Positions 1 to 13,400 of a DNA stretch of 64,000 nucleotides are shown one piece after another. This DNA is from Atrina japonica (lineage: Eukaryota; Mollusca; Bivalvia; Pterioida; Pinnidae): assembly GCA_030159075.1 (NCBI GenBank), contig BROG01000045.1, positions 822,501 to 886,500 of the forward strand, given 5' to 3'. Made by a program: the position numbers and the translations under genes. A model generated the notes under the pieces. That model was not told the DNA's origin. It searched no databases and saw only the letters and a list, made by a program, of their open reading frames with translations. How positions within the stretch are numbered: position 1 is the first letter of the stretch; each line of letters opens with the position of its first letter.

Positions 1-67
1 GTAACATTTGAAAGGATATTTAAAATATTAAACAACTCATAAAGGACACCGAACTGACTTTTTATTG

Positions 68-342
68 TTTTGTTTATTGTTGTTTATCGTCCCACTCAAG
101 AATCTTTCACGCATATGGAGAAGTCACCAAATGCCGATGAAGGGCATCAAATATTAGCCTATGCTCGGCACTAACGGCCATTGAGCAGTGAGGGTTCTTT
201 AACGTGCCGACACCTACTGTGACACGGGACCTCCAGTTTTTACTGTCTCAATCCGAAGGACAGGAAACCAACCTGCCGCTGGCTGGACTCGAACTCACGA
301 TCAAGAGTCGTGCGCGCTACCGACTGAGACAGGTCGGTCCAA
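68..342 (-). repeat. tRNA-headed SINE (family 2), near full length
   Basis: Read on the minus strand it starts with a tRNA-like head near 340: A-box-like ctcagtcggtagcgcgc and B-box-like gagttcgagtcc. A body follows with cacgttaaagaaccctcac and ctcaatggccgttagtgccg, ending in aagattcttgagtgggacg and a TTG-rich tail. Diverged relatives lie at 25335-25650 (minus) and 49065-49140 (plus). Confidence 0.7.
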
Positions 343-2808
343 CTGACTTTTCATAGCATAATATTTCAACAAGTTTTCTAGACCTATATTTTCAGTGAAT
401 TGATACTCTTCGTCAATTCAAAAAGTACATATTTACGAATAAAAGTGAAATTTGGAAATTTCAATCTTGAATTTGAGTTTATGTTGCTGAAATGCACATA
501 TGTGTGTAATTTCCCGTCAATATATACTGCAAAATGTGCTTTGACTTGATCACAAAAAATTCACTTACCGCAACATTACAGAGTTGAACATCAACTAGTA
601 ATAAAAACTAAAATTTAAAGAACAGGAGGTTCAGCACGTAGGCGAGTGAACTTTCCGAATTCAATACTATATCCTCGTTTTCAGAGTGACAAAAATATTT
701 CTCTCAGCAAAATATGCATAGTTACATAATAACACCACTCATGTATAACCCAAATCATGTTTGATACGCACATCTTTCCTAAATTATAATTACAATACCC
801 TTAATTACATACCGGTACGTGAATAAATCGGGCATGTCATGTAATATACCTTCGTCACAGGTGACCGAGTACATTGACACTTGCAACAATAGAGGGCGTA
901 ACCTCTCTGATGGCAGGATAAGTTAACTCCTAACAAGTTATCGCACGCGGTGCAATGAAACGCAGATTTTTACTGCGTTTAGTGTTTACAGCAGAACTCG
1001 TCATTAGCGGGACATATATAGTGTATTTCAAAATAATGCGAAGAATCCGTCTTTAAACTGCACACTTGAACAAAAGCCAAAATCATAAAAAGAGGAACAG
1101 ACTATAATATTTAACGCAGTACAAAGGTGTCGAACAAAACTGGTTACCTTATCTCTGCTTGTCAATCAAGCTTACCATTTCGAAATATGATATATCTAAA
1201 TATAATATAAATGATATCAATGGCATTTTCTTAATAATCTCCCGATTTTGGGTCAGTTTTTTATTCACGACGAAATATAAGTATTATAAGAGTCGGAGAT
1301 ATATAAAGCTCAACTTTATACTATATAGCGTTGATAGAATCTACTATATACTTAACACAGGATAGCCGACCTTTAACCCCAAATGGTGACACACTTTTTA
1401 TGGTGTGTTGATTTAACATAAAAGTCAAGAATACGGACTGAACACATCTAAACATGTCTTTAAAGATTTTATTAAAGAATTTCGTTTCTATTATTTATAG
1501 AAATTTAACTAGCTCTCTCTCTCTCTCTCTCTATACTAATGGTGTTTACACTGCACACATTTATAGACTTTGTGATATAAACATGTCCTAACCAATGAGA
1601 GAGAGAGAGAGATCTGTTGCGATGTTTATCCCTTTTTTTGCTACCACCAAATAAATTCAGTTTTTAAAACATGACTAAGTTTTATATATCGCTTGATAAT
1701 ATGGACAATACAGTTCAGTGGGGTAGGAAGCAAATGTATGTGAAAAAGTATGTGTGTGTGTGACCCCTTGCCTCCCCGATTTCTACGCCTATGCAGTTAG
1801 ATGCATCATATTCCCACTTTTTGATTTACCAGGGGTTTTACCAAAAAGTGGGGAACTTTTTTGTAAAACCCCCGGTAAAAATAAATTTAAAAAATGTGAA
1901 CACGATAGAAGATAAGATTGATAGGTTATGGATTCCCTAACTATATAGTACCGGTATGTCCTTCCTTAACTCACCAATCCCTGAAAAACAATGACCTCTT
2001 CTCTGTAAATCAATGTCTTAGACCAGTCCAAATGTATATCTAGGGGTAAATTAGCTAATGAACGTAAAGACTTATTTTGCTTTCCTTTATTGTAAACGAG
2101 TTTATTACGTTTATTTTATATCTATCCAATTTTCAATAAATTCTTAGCTGTTTTGAGGTTTCTATATGTTGCATATGCAGGGCACTTTGTGTGTTTCATA
2201 TATGCCGAATTTTATGCCCCGATTTTAAGCGATTTTTTAGGTTAAATTCCTGATTTACCCCCCCCCCCCAATGAATAAATAATAATAAGAATAAAAAAAA
2301 AAAAATACTGATAATAATAATCGCTTAATATCGGGGCAGAAAATTCGGCCTACGTTTCATTGTGAAAATTTAAAATATTTAAATCGGTTTCATCCTCACT
2401 TTTAATGGGGCAATGGTAGCAGACACGCCTATCTCGAGGGGTGGCTGATTTATTATACATGTATATCTGTGAGTTACTATGAGATGGGGATGTCCACTAA
2501 CCAAGTCTTGTGATAGCTAAACGGAGGTCTTTGGAGATGTTAAATTTAAGGTATTGTTGTATTTTGTTCCCACTTTTTGGTAAAACCCCTGGCAAATCAA
2601 AAAGCATTTCATCTATACATTTTGCTCAAGTTACAAAATCTTTTTTATGTTATTACAAATTGCATAGCAGAAGTTATACATTTTTACTATATTTTAATAT
2701 TCAATTTCTGCTACATTTGGCACCCAACTAAATAACTCACTGTGATGTGTGTTAAGAGTCTTGTTGATTTCTGGGGTCAGAAATCTTGTTAAAGGGACGA
2801 GTGGTATC
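343..2808. other. Intergenic, no gene seen
   Basis: AT-rich sequence with short CT/GA runs (1514-1531, 1599-1612), a small C run (2261) and two related inverted blocks around a cccactttttg...aaaaccc motif (1815-1885 and 2568-2605) that look like remnants of one small inverted-repeat element. Open frames here (such as 1159-1365) have no coding character. Confidence 0.5.
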
Positions 2809-2876
2809 GGCCCGGATAGCTCAGATAGGAAGAACTAGAGTTAGGGAGGTCCTGGGTTCGATTCCCGGTCTGGCCG
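2809..2876 (+). repeat. tRNA-like relic (SINE head)
   Basis: The ends pair like an acceptor stem (ggcccgg / tctggcc). There is an A-box-like tagctcagatagg and a good T-arm (ctggg ttcgatt cccgg). The anticodon arm cannot be folded properly, so this is more likely a SINE head or tRNA pseudogene than a working tRNA. Confidence 0.5.
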
Positions 2877-2879
2877 CAC

Positions 2880-3850
2880 ATTTTGGGAACACGATAATTA
2901 TATTTTGCTGTGGTTGTAGATAATACTATATAAATTTATTTTACCTTCTTTTTAATTATTGTTCCTCCGAGGTTCTCATTAATCTTTTTGTCCAAAAAGT
3001 CCATCGTTTGATTTTTAAATATTTGTTGATTTTTGTTCAGAGAAAGTGAGTTAATGGCACATGAGCTGTCAATGTTTGTATTAAATGTTTCAAATATATA
3101 TTCAACGTTTTATAAAAATAAACAAAATCACGGGTTAAACAATTGTTGTAATGTCGTATTTGTGAAAATAAGTTGAATGTTAACAATGAGGGAGTAAACA
3201 CTTGTATTCTTAAGTGGATGACAGGACTATCAATCGTTGGCGTATTTCATTCATTCTAGGCAATATATGTATGACATATTAACATTTTTCTACAGCAATA
3301 TATATCTTTTTAGTCCCATTAAACAAAGTTTTAGTCTGATATCAGGGTATTTTTATCAAGATGATGACCTGTATGTCTTTAATTACTATTTTGAGATTAT
3401 GTAAATTTTCTTGCCATAATTCATATTTGTTATAGGTCGGTGATTTTATAAGATGACAAGAGTTGTCTTTCTTCAGGAATAAGTCGAAATCTTTGGATTA
3501 ACGTTAGAAGGGCCGCAGTGTTCAAATCAAGACATCGTCTTTGTTTATTCCTCACTTAGTTAATTTGATTGGTCAGCTAATTGCATACCGACCCAGTTAT
3601 AAGACTTTGGCCTCTTAAGTCATAGATATATCAATATAATCGATACTTTCTGTCCATACCCTCCACCTGTTGCATCAACATGTCATAGATCAGAACGAAA
3701 TTCATATTGGGAGGGGGCGGGGGTACAGAAAGAGGCAGTGTTTTCTGTCTACTTCTCCAACTGTTGCCATTACCAACATGTCATAGATCTTTATATCAAA
3801 GTGGCATATACTGTGTGCCAACTATCCGATCAACCATACATTATCAATCA
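2880..3850. other. Intergenic, no feature seen
   Basis: Unremarkable AT-rich sequence leading into the satellite. No coding frame or RNA gene was recognised. Confidence 0.4.
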
Positions 3851-3854
3851 TTAT

Positions 3855-5335
3855 CAACTGTCCACTACCTCTATATACCGTCATCACCAATTTCCACTAA
3901 CTCTTTGTACTGTCATTTCCAATGTCCACTACCTCCATATACTATCTTCACCAATATCCACTACCTTTATATACTGTCACCACCAATGTCCATTAATTCT
4001 ATATACTATCATCACCAATGTCCACTACCTCTATATACTATCATCACCAATGTTCATTACCTCTATATACTATCATTACTTCTATATACAATCATCACCA
4101 ATGTTCATTACCTCTAAATACTGTCATTACTTCTATATACAATCATCACCAATGTCCACTACTATATACTATCATCACCAATGTTCATTACCTCTAAATA
4201 CTGTCATTACTTCTATATACAATCATCACCAATGTTCATTACCTCTAAATACTATCATTACTTCTATATACAATCATCACCAATGTTCATTACCTCTATA
4301 TACTGTCATTACTTCTATATACAATCATCACCAATGTCCACTACTATATACTATCATCACCAATGTTCATTACCTCTAAATACTGTCATTACTTCTATAT
4401 ACAATCATCACCAATGTTCATTACCTCTATATACTGTCATTACTTCTATATACAATCATCACCAATGTCCACTACTATATTCTATCATCACCAATGTCCG
4501 CTACCTCTATATACTGTCATTACTTCTATATACAATCATCACCAATGTCCACTACCTCTATATACTATCATCACCAATGTCCACTACCTCTATATACTTT
4601 CATTACTTCTATATACAATCATCACCAATGTCCGCTACCTCTATATACTGTCATTACTTCTATATACAATCATCACCAATGTCCACTACTTCTATATACT
4701 ATCATCACCAATGTCCACTACCTCTATATACTTTCATTACTTCTATATACAATCATCACCAATGTCCGCTACCTCTATATACTGTCATTACTTCTATATA
4801 CAATCATCACCAATGTCCGCTACCTCTATATACTGTCATTACTTCTATATACAATCATCACCAATGTCCGCTACCTCTATATACTGTCATTACTTCTATA
4901 TACAATCATCACCAATGTCCACTACCTCTATATACTATCATCACCAATGTCCGCTACCTCTATATACTGTCATTACTTCTATATACAATCATCACCAATG
5001 TCCACTACCTCTATATACTATCATCACCAATGTCCGCTACCTCTATATACTGTCATTACTTCTATATACAATCATCACCAATGTCCACTACCTCTATATA
5101 CTTTCATTACTTCTATATACAATCATCACCAATGTCCACTACCTCTATATACTATCATTACTTCTATATACAATCATCACCAATGTCCACTACCTCTATA
5201 TACTATCATTACATCTATATAGAATCATCACCAATGTCCACTACCTCTATATACTATCATCACCAATGTCCACTACCTCTATATACTTTCATCACCAATG
5301 TCCACTACCTCTATATACTATTATCACTAATGAAT
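3855..5335. repeat. 51-bp minisatellite (array A)
   Basis: The unit is two parts: accaatgtccactacctcta with tatactgtc, and attacttctatatacaatca with tc, about 29 + 22 = 51 bp. Some units use only a shorter 32-bp form. Because 51 is divisible by 3 and the unit lacks stops in several frames, long open frames (up to 394 codons) run through it; they are not genes. Confidence 0.95.
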
Positions 5336-7476
5336 TATTCTTTATCAGTTCTTATCCACTGTTAAAGTTATCTTGAACTCTTTAGGGCTTTTAGGATTTT
5401 TTTAATTGAAGACTCGATGGTGTTTGTCTCATGAATTTTGAAATGACAAGATTCCACTATATATATAATGCTATGTATATAAGCCTGTAATAAAGACCAC
5501 CTCTGTATAAGGGCACCTGCCTATAAAGGCCATTCAACCATGAGCTTTGTTTAACTTTTTAATAATGAATGCACCTCTTTATAAAGGATACCTGTCTATA
5601 ATGGGCTTTGGCTAATTTTGCCTGTTCCCTTGAGTGGCCTTTGTTGACAAGTTTGACTGTATATTAATCATAGTTATAAATAGCCCCATTTATTACCTCT
5701 ACATGTAGTTGCTATTAACAACAAGTCACATCAAAATGCCAGGGGGTCGTTTTATGAAAGGCCCTTTGTCTTAGGACCACACTGACAACTTGTTAACATT
5801 TGACAAAGAATTAGGACTTGTGACTTCAGACCAATTTAGCTCAGGTATTTAAACCTATCCAGAGGCAGTGCATAGACCTAACTTATTTTTATATATGTGC
5901 CGTAATTTATTTTTGTAAATGTAACAGGTAAAATTATTCATAAACTACGAGATCTTATTTGAAAATATGCAAATATACATCAAGACTCGACTTAATTGAT
6001 AAAATGGTCATAAGTTTTGTCTTAAGATCAAATAATTTAAGACTTAAGATTTTGTCTTCATGATAAAATGGGCCCCAGACTTTTTAACATTTGACAGAAA
6101 TCAAAATCTCGCAAACAAACTGATTAAGTGATATATTCGGTCTCTTAGCAATATGCCATCAAACTTCAATCTTTGGTATAACAAGTTTATAAGGACTGTA
6201 AGTGTTTAAGATAAATCACTCTTAAAGGTCAACATTGAATGTGAAATCATCTAGCTATGGCACCATTCAGGGAATTTCTACACTCTTTTGGAAATGGGAC
6301 CTGGGCCTTTCGAATTTTGGAATTTTAGCAACATTTGATTGAAATTGGGAAATCTTAAAAAATGGTTTGAAAATATAGGAATCCCTTGAAATTATTGTCA
6401 TATTTGACTCAAACTGGGAAATATCAACTGCAAACTGGGAAAAAACGCATTTTTATTTGCATTTGGAATAGGGCCTTATTTTAGCTCCCTTAAGATGGGA
6501 TGCGAAAAAAAACAACATCTTAAGAGTTCTTGCATGAACTATTGGTAATTACAATGTGTTGTAATTATGATCAGTTTGATGGGAAAATACACTGAAATCT
6601 CGTTATCTCAAAATTCACAGGATCACCTGAATTACTTTAAGATATCATGAATTTGATACAACCAAAATTCTAATTTACATGTACATATTTTTCTATCCCT
6701 AAAATTCTAGACCGGCTGTTCTACTTTGACATTTCGACTCACCTGATTTCCATATAACAAGATACCACTGTATTTGGGGAACAATTCAGGCAGGTTACAA
6801 TAATTAGCAATCCCCACAGAAAATTTTGAGGGATAAAATCTGGGACCACCATGTTTAGTTTCGGTACTGAGTGGTGCTGTCTGCCACCAGTTTATTATTT
6901 GCTTGTCATACACACACAAGACAAATTATAATCATATTCTTGATCTACAGTTTAAAAATAAATGTAAATCAAGTCAAATATAATAGTTGTGAGTTCTTCC
7001 ACCAAAGAAAAAAAAAAGAATGCAAATTTTGTTTGTTTAAATTTATTAGAAACTCAACACATATATGTACAATAATTTCAGAATTATTACTGACTCCTTG
7101 TTTTACATTCTTTACTCATTAATCATCCAGTGATCAATGAGGTTTGTCCATCAAATATATCCGCCAATGAAAAGATTCTTCGTATCTTAGCAACAATTTA
7201 CCGATACTTCAATTCTGGGATTTTACAATTATCAACATTTTTTACAATTTACCGTACGACACACCAGGCTGGATATAAAAAGTAAAAAAAAATCCATGGT
7301 AAAAGAGAGGTTTGAAAAAATATTTATATCCATGTCAAAAAGGCATTGATTTAAATATCCTGTTTTTGTAAAATACATCTGAATTCAGTGAATCTATCTT
7401 CTGCTGAAATTTCAACAAAGCTGTGTAAGCAAAAAGTCTGATAAATGTTGTCTTTAATTTTAACTTTCCCGACTGT
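5336..7476. other. Downstream flank of DRC10 with dispersed repeat pieces
   Basis: At 5490-5660 lies a block with repeated tataaaggccac-type text, related to 20650-20790, 24750-24870 and 43480-43640. At 5743-6076 is an element with inverted ends (tcgttttatgaaaggccc / gataaaatgggcccca). At 6590-6785 is a repeat related to 44570-44745, ending in ataacaagataccactgta. No coding sequence was recognised before the DRC10 stop. Confidence 0.45.
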
Positions 7477-10400
7477 CTACTTCTTCTTTTTTCCCTTTTT
7501 ACCCTTTTTGCCTTTCTTTCCCTTCTTTTTCTTGCTGTAAGGTCCAAAACCTTTTCGCACCATGACACCACGCCACCATGCTTGCATCTAAAAAATACAA
7601 TACATTTACATACTCAAAAATACATGTATATCAAACATACTGTCATAATTTTCAAATATTCTTAGGAAAGAAAAAAACCCCAATGAAATAATGCGAGAGA
7701 GAGAGAGTCAAAAGAAAAATAAGATTGAAATATTAAAGTGAAAATGAAAATGAATTATTGTAACAAGAAAGTGCTAATTGAAAACTAATAATGAAAAAAA
7801 AGGTGTCTAAAAAAAAAAGAAAAGAAATATGGTAATAAAAAGGTTGAAGTAATATATATATATAGCAATGATAAAATAAAAAAGTGTTGATGGATATATA
7901 GTCAACCTCTCCATGTGCTAAAAGATCTTTTCAACATAACTGTAATCCTGTAACTTTGAACAGCAAAATGATACTGATTTCCAGAAAATGATGAAAAACA
8001 ATCAATTACTTTGATGACCCCAAAGTTTAGGTGGCAATCTGTATTATTTTGCGGTCCAAAGTTACGGGACTGTGGTCATAGAGAAAAGGTCTATTCTCAT
8101 AAACTCTAAAGTTGTCCTTATAATCACTCAAGACTGGAAAGTTTGAGTTCTTGCATAATTCTTATTTAGTATTTTAATAGTCTGCCTGTCATGTGACTTT
8201 CAATATATGTGAGTCACTCTAACAAACCGTCCAGTCCAGCAATTGTATAGGGCACAATGTGATGTTTCACTGTGACAGACAATACACTTCATTGCAGGAG
8301 GTCATTTTACAGAAAAAATAAGATAAGGATATTTGGTTATATGTCATCTATCTTATATACCCAACAAAAAGAAAGCCCCAAAGCCTAGAAAGCGTTTAAT
8401 TAAATTACAGTGCTAACAACAATATAAAATCTTGGTTTCTCCTTTATAGAAATTTTTGCCCCTGACTATTTTTTTGCCCTTTTATTACAGAAAACATATA
8501 ATTTGCCCTGAATCACCATGGTCTCATGGGTGGCATTTATATCCCAGCTTCAGTTTAGCTTGAAAGTTTTGCTTTCATTTCAAATCTGCCCTCTCATCTA
8601 AGGACCAAAATTGAATGGGAGCAAAAATTTATGACACATGACTCCATTACACAGAAATATGTCCAGGAAAACCTATCTGTGGAATTTCTTATAAGGACAA
8701 GAACATTGGCACTCGGGCAAGTTGTGCACATGAGCTAAACAACTGTATAAACGCAGGGAAATTCAACACCACCAACAACAAACATACCCTGATTGCTGCC
8801 TTAAGCTCTATAGCTTCTTGGTCGGCCTTTCTTCTAGCTTTCTCCTTTTCAATCCTGTCTTCTACTACAACTTGCTCGTATTCTTTGTACTGTAAGTAAA
8901 ATAGATTCACATATTTTTGATTTCAACCTGGAACTGTTTAGCCCAGAAACTTGTACATGATTTCAGATATCAGGACATAAGTTTTGTTGTTTTTGTATTA
9001 AGTTTGTTTGTTTTGATTGTGTTTTCAACTTTTAAGTTCATTGGCGGCAAGTTTTTAATGGGAAATGACCATCAGTTGTAGTTGTAATCTATCTAATTGG
9101 TCAATTCCTATAGTATCTGTAGTCTATCTACTTAATTACCATTTTGGTAAAGTCATGTAGTAGCTGTAGTCTATCTACTTAATTACCATTTTGGTAAATT
9201 CCTGTAGTAGCTGTAGTCTATCTACCTAATTACCATTTTGGTAAATTCCTATAGTAGCTATAGTCTATCTACTTAATTACCATTTTGGTAAAGTCACGTA
9301 GTAGCTATAGTCTATCTACTTAATTACCATTTTGGTAAAGTCCTGTAGTACCTGTAGTCTATTTACTTAATTACCATTTTGGTAAAGTCACGTAGTAGCT
9401 ATTGTCTATCTACTTAATTACCATTTTGGTAAAGTCCTGTAGTACCTGTAGTCTATCTACTTAATTACCATTTTGGTAAAGTCACGTAGTAGCTATTGTC
9501 TATCTACTTAATTACCATTTTGGTAAATTCCTATAGTATCTGTAGTCTATCTACTTAATTACCATTTTGGTAAAGTCCTGTAGTAGCTATAGTCTATCTA
9601 CTTAATTACCATTTTGGTAAAGTCCTGTAGTAGCTATAGTCTATCTACTTAATTACCATTTTGGTAAAGTCACGTAGTAGCTATTGTCTATCTATTTAAT
9701 TACCATTTTTAGTAAAGTCCTGTAGTACCTGTAGTCTATTTACTTAACAATTTGGTCAATTCCTGTAGTCTATTTACTTAACAATTTAGTCAATTCCTAT
9801 AGTATTTTTACTTACCTATTGGTCAATTTTTGTAGTCTATTTACTTAACAATTGGGTCAATTCCTATAGCATGTTTACTTACCAATTCAGTCAATTTTTG
9901 TAGTCTATTTACCTACAATTCAGTCAATTTTTGTAGTCTATTTACTTACAATTCAGTCAATTTTTGTAGTATATTTACCTACAATTCAGTCAATTTTTGT
10001 AGTCTATTTACTTACAATTCAGTCAATTTTTGTAGTATATTTACCTACAATTCAGTCAATTTTTGTAGTCTATTTACTTAACAATTGGGTCAATTCATAT
10101 AGTTTGTTTAATTACCAATTCAGTCAATTTTTGTTGTCTATTTACTTACAATTCAGTCAATTTTTGTAGTATATTTACCTACAATTCAGTCAATTTTTGT
10201 AGTCTATTTACTTACAATTGGGTCAATTCCTATAGTATGTTTAATTACCAATTCAGTCAATTTTTGTTGTCTATTTACTTACAATTCAGTCAATTTTTGT
10301 AGTATATTTACCTACAATTCAGTCAATTTTTGTAGTCTATTTACTTAACAATTGGGTCAATTCATATAGTTTGTTTAATTACCAATTCAGTCAATTTTTG

Positions 10401-13400
10401 TTGTCTATTTACTTACAATTCAGTCAATTTTTGTAGTATATTTACCTACAATTCAGTCAATTTTTGTAGTCTATTTACTTACAATTGGGTCAATTCATAT
10501 AGTATGTTTAATTACCAATTCAGTCAATTTTTGTTGTCTATTTACTTACAATTCAGTCAATTTTTGTAGTATATTTACCTACAATTCAGTCAATTTTTGT
10601 AGTCTATTTACTTACCAATTTAGTCAATTCCTGTAGCCTATCCAAATCTTTAGCTTTTGATGCTTTCAATACATCCAACTCATGTTGCTTAGCCTCCACA
10701 TCTTTTTCATATTTCTCCATCCAAATATCAACTTTCTTTTCCAGTTCCTAAAAAAATGCAATATGGTCTCTCAAGACAGGTGGTCTCTTAAAAGAGGTTT
10801 TATTTACAGAAATATATACTAGAATGGCTTACAAAATGTGATCTCAAAAGACAGGTGGTCTCTCAAAATGGGTTCCATTATATACGAATACCACACTGGA
10901 CCTGACTTCATTTTCACCAAAAAATATAGGAATATAAGATTCTTTATGCCTGTGTATAGCTATTATTTGTTATTGTACATCAAGTACTAGCAGTAAAAGT
11001 TGAAGAAGTTTGAATTTTTTTTGTTTTGGTAAACACAGCTAATGCCCCTTAAACAAGGAGATTTTTAACAAAAATAGACCTACCTCTTGATGAGTTCTAA
11101 GGTAAGACTCAATTTCCTGATTACACCTGGTTTCTTGGTCAATCTTATGTTTTAGTTTCTACAAATAACAAAAAAATGAGATTTGATAAAGAAAAATCAA
11201 ATCTGCCTTTAAAAAGAAAAAAAGATTATTGAGGTTATATAAATGTGTTTATTGTCAATACTGACATTTTATTAAATTCAATTCAATGTGTTACAAGAAG
11301 ATATTATTATCTTTGTATAAAATATTATGTAAATGAAATAAAACATCATTTTTGTATTGAAATTATCACAAATTTAAGATACATGTATAACACTGTATAG
11401 TATGTGGAGTGTGGATGTCCTAGAAGACACCACGATCTCTCTTCGATATTTTCAGCTAAATTTTTAAAGTAAAATCATTGAGAATTGATACAGAAGCGGC
11501 ATGAAATTAATATAACATCAATGATGTTTATCTTTGATAACTGTATATAGGACAGAACACATGGATAGTGATTATAGGTGTGGATGTTTAGTCTTTAGAT
11601 ATACAGGTAATCAATCTGTATATTACATGTAAGTACCTGTCTACAGTACAGGTCATTGTGTAATTACCGTTGGCACATGTCCGATGACACTCTGTATGGT
11701 CTAATGACATTAATTAATAAACAGGGTTATTAGTCCTTGTTCTTCATGACTATTTGGAAGATATAGGGGACTTATATAACCTAGAATAGATGTCTTAATA
11801 CTTCAATGATATGGAGGCGCAAGAAATTTCAAGCTATTTTTTGTCGCCAATTAATAAACTGAAAATTAAGATTTAGAACATTTAATCCTTACAAAAATGT
11901 CTACAAATCCCCAGAAAATGGACAAGAAGCGGTAGAAATATAGGAAAATCAGTTGAAAATTAGAAAAATCGGTAGAAATTGGTATATTTTTTCTCAGTGG
12001 TAGACAAGCGGTAGATGAATAGAAAAATCGGTAGACTACCGCCGAAATTGGTAGACTTGACAGGCATGCTTACTGAGGAATTAGAAATAATAGATTACAA
12101 TAAGTACTTGTATTCTGAGAGTATCAACACAAGTCCTGTACCTGAGAAATCATTATTACTGAATGGTTAGCAATTACAAGCCTTAACTCAAATCTTAACC
12201 AGAGAGAATGATGGATACAGACAAACCTACAGCCCCTCCCATCCATCCCTTTAACCAATAGTGGACTAAAAACACCATCAATATTTGATGTTTTATACAA
12301 AGAAAATCTTATTAAAAAAATCTGTGTTGCAAAAATTTCTATAATAGTGTAATTTGTGAAAGGAAATAGAATGTAAACAATAGTTGAGTTAACATTTGAT
12401 ATTCCCACATGGATGCTAGGAATATATATCATCTGGGTATTTCATTAATTGATCTATTGCCTAATGATCTGCTTGGCACATTTTGGCAAACTTTTCCATT
12501 ATGACGTCACAATTAAATGGACCGTCAAACATCTGTGTAATTATGACATCACAATCCAGTGACATAAAAAAAACCACATGTAGAGGAGCCCCTTGTCGGA
12601 CATTTGGTGATAGATAAATTTTAGACAATATATACATGATATGGTAAAAAAGTTAAAAGTTATTCTACCTCTATTTCATCTTGTAGACTTTTCTCAGATA
12701 TGTGACAACGTTTCTGAGTCTGAGCGACTGCAACCTCTGCACTTTTCTTCAGATATTTGCCTTCCATATTGGTCTTAGCTTTCATTTCTTGTAACTGATC
12801 TTTGAAATGTGCAATCATGTTATTTCTCTGTTGAAGTTCCACCTCTTTTTCTTTTTGTATGTCAATGAGTTTCCTTTGTAGCATTTTCACTCTCTTTCGT
12901 CCATTTTCCTCCCTGTTTGTTGATGATTTAAGAAAATGGTAAGATATCTGATTTAGGTAACTTATGTCAAATTACAATTTGTCTTTTCAGATATTCTAGA
13001 CTGGCCGAGATATTGTGACTGACAAATGAAAGGAATCAGATTTTAAAAATAAAGAAAATTACTCTTTCTTTTTTGGAATTAATTATTTTTTTATTTTTTA
13101 CCATGATTTAAATCATATGTGCTGAGCAAGCGACATAGATAGTTTTACTAAACCAATGAGTAACAACAACAAGAAATCAAACACCATTCCCCGACAAATA
13201 AATCCTCCTAAGAAATGAATGCCACCCACTTCTATTTATGTTCATTTTTGTGTACAAGTTATCATCTGTATAAGCAATTCAGATTTATCGCTATGGTACC
13301 GATAATAACGTTGCTATCTATATTTTAGCATATACATATTACATCGTTATGTGAAAATGAGATGAGTCCAATTCAGAAGTTGGAAGGCAGGTCCTGATCT

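Noticed and set aside
2809..2876. A working tRNA gene
   Set aside because: Acceptor and T arms are fair, but no normal D and anticodon arms can be made; similar heads belong to SINEs in this window.
3707..5376. Long open frames (up to 394 codons) rich in Tyr, Ser, Ile and His
   Set aside because: They come from the 51-bp satellite: the unit length is a multiple of three and stop-free in several frames at once, so three overlapping frames are all open.
9067..10640. CRISPR-like array (repeat with variable spacers)
   Set aside because: Units are contiguous and homologous to the neighbouring exon end in an intron of a eukaryotic gene; there are no unique spacers.
12124..12432. A 102-codon minus-strand frame inside DRC10
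   Set aside because: It lies in an intron, has no splice signals in the right phase and no family resemblance.
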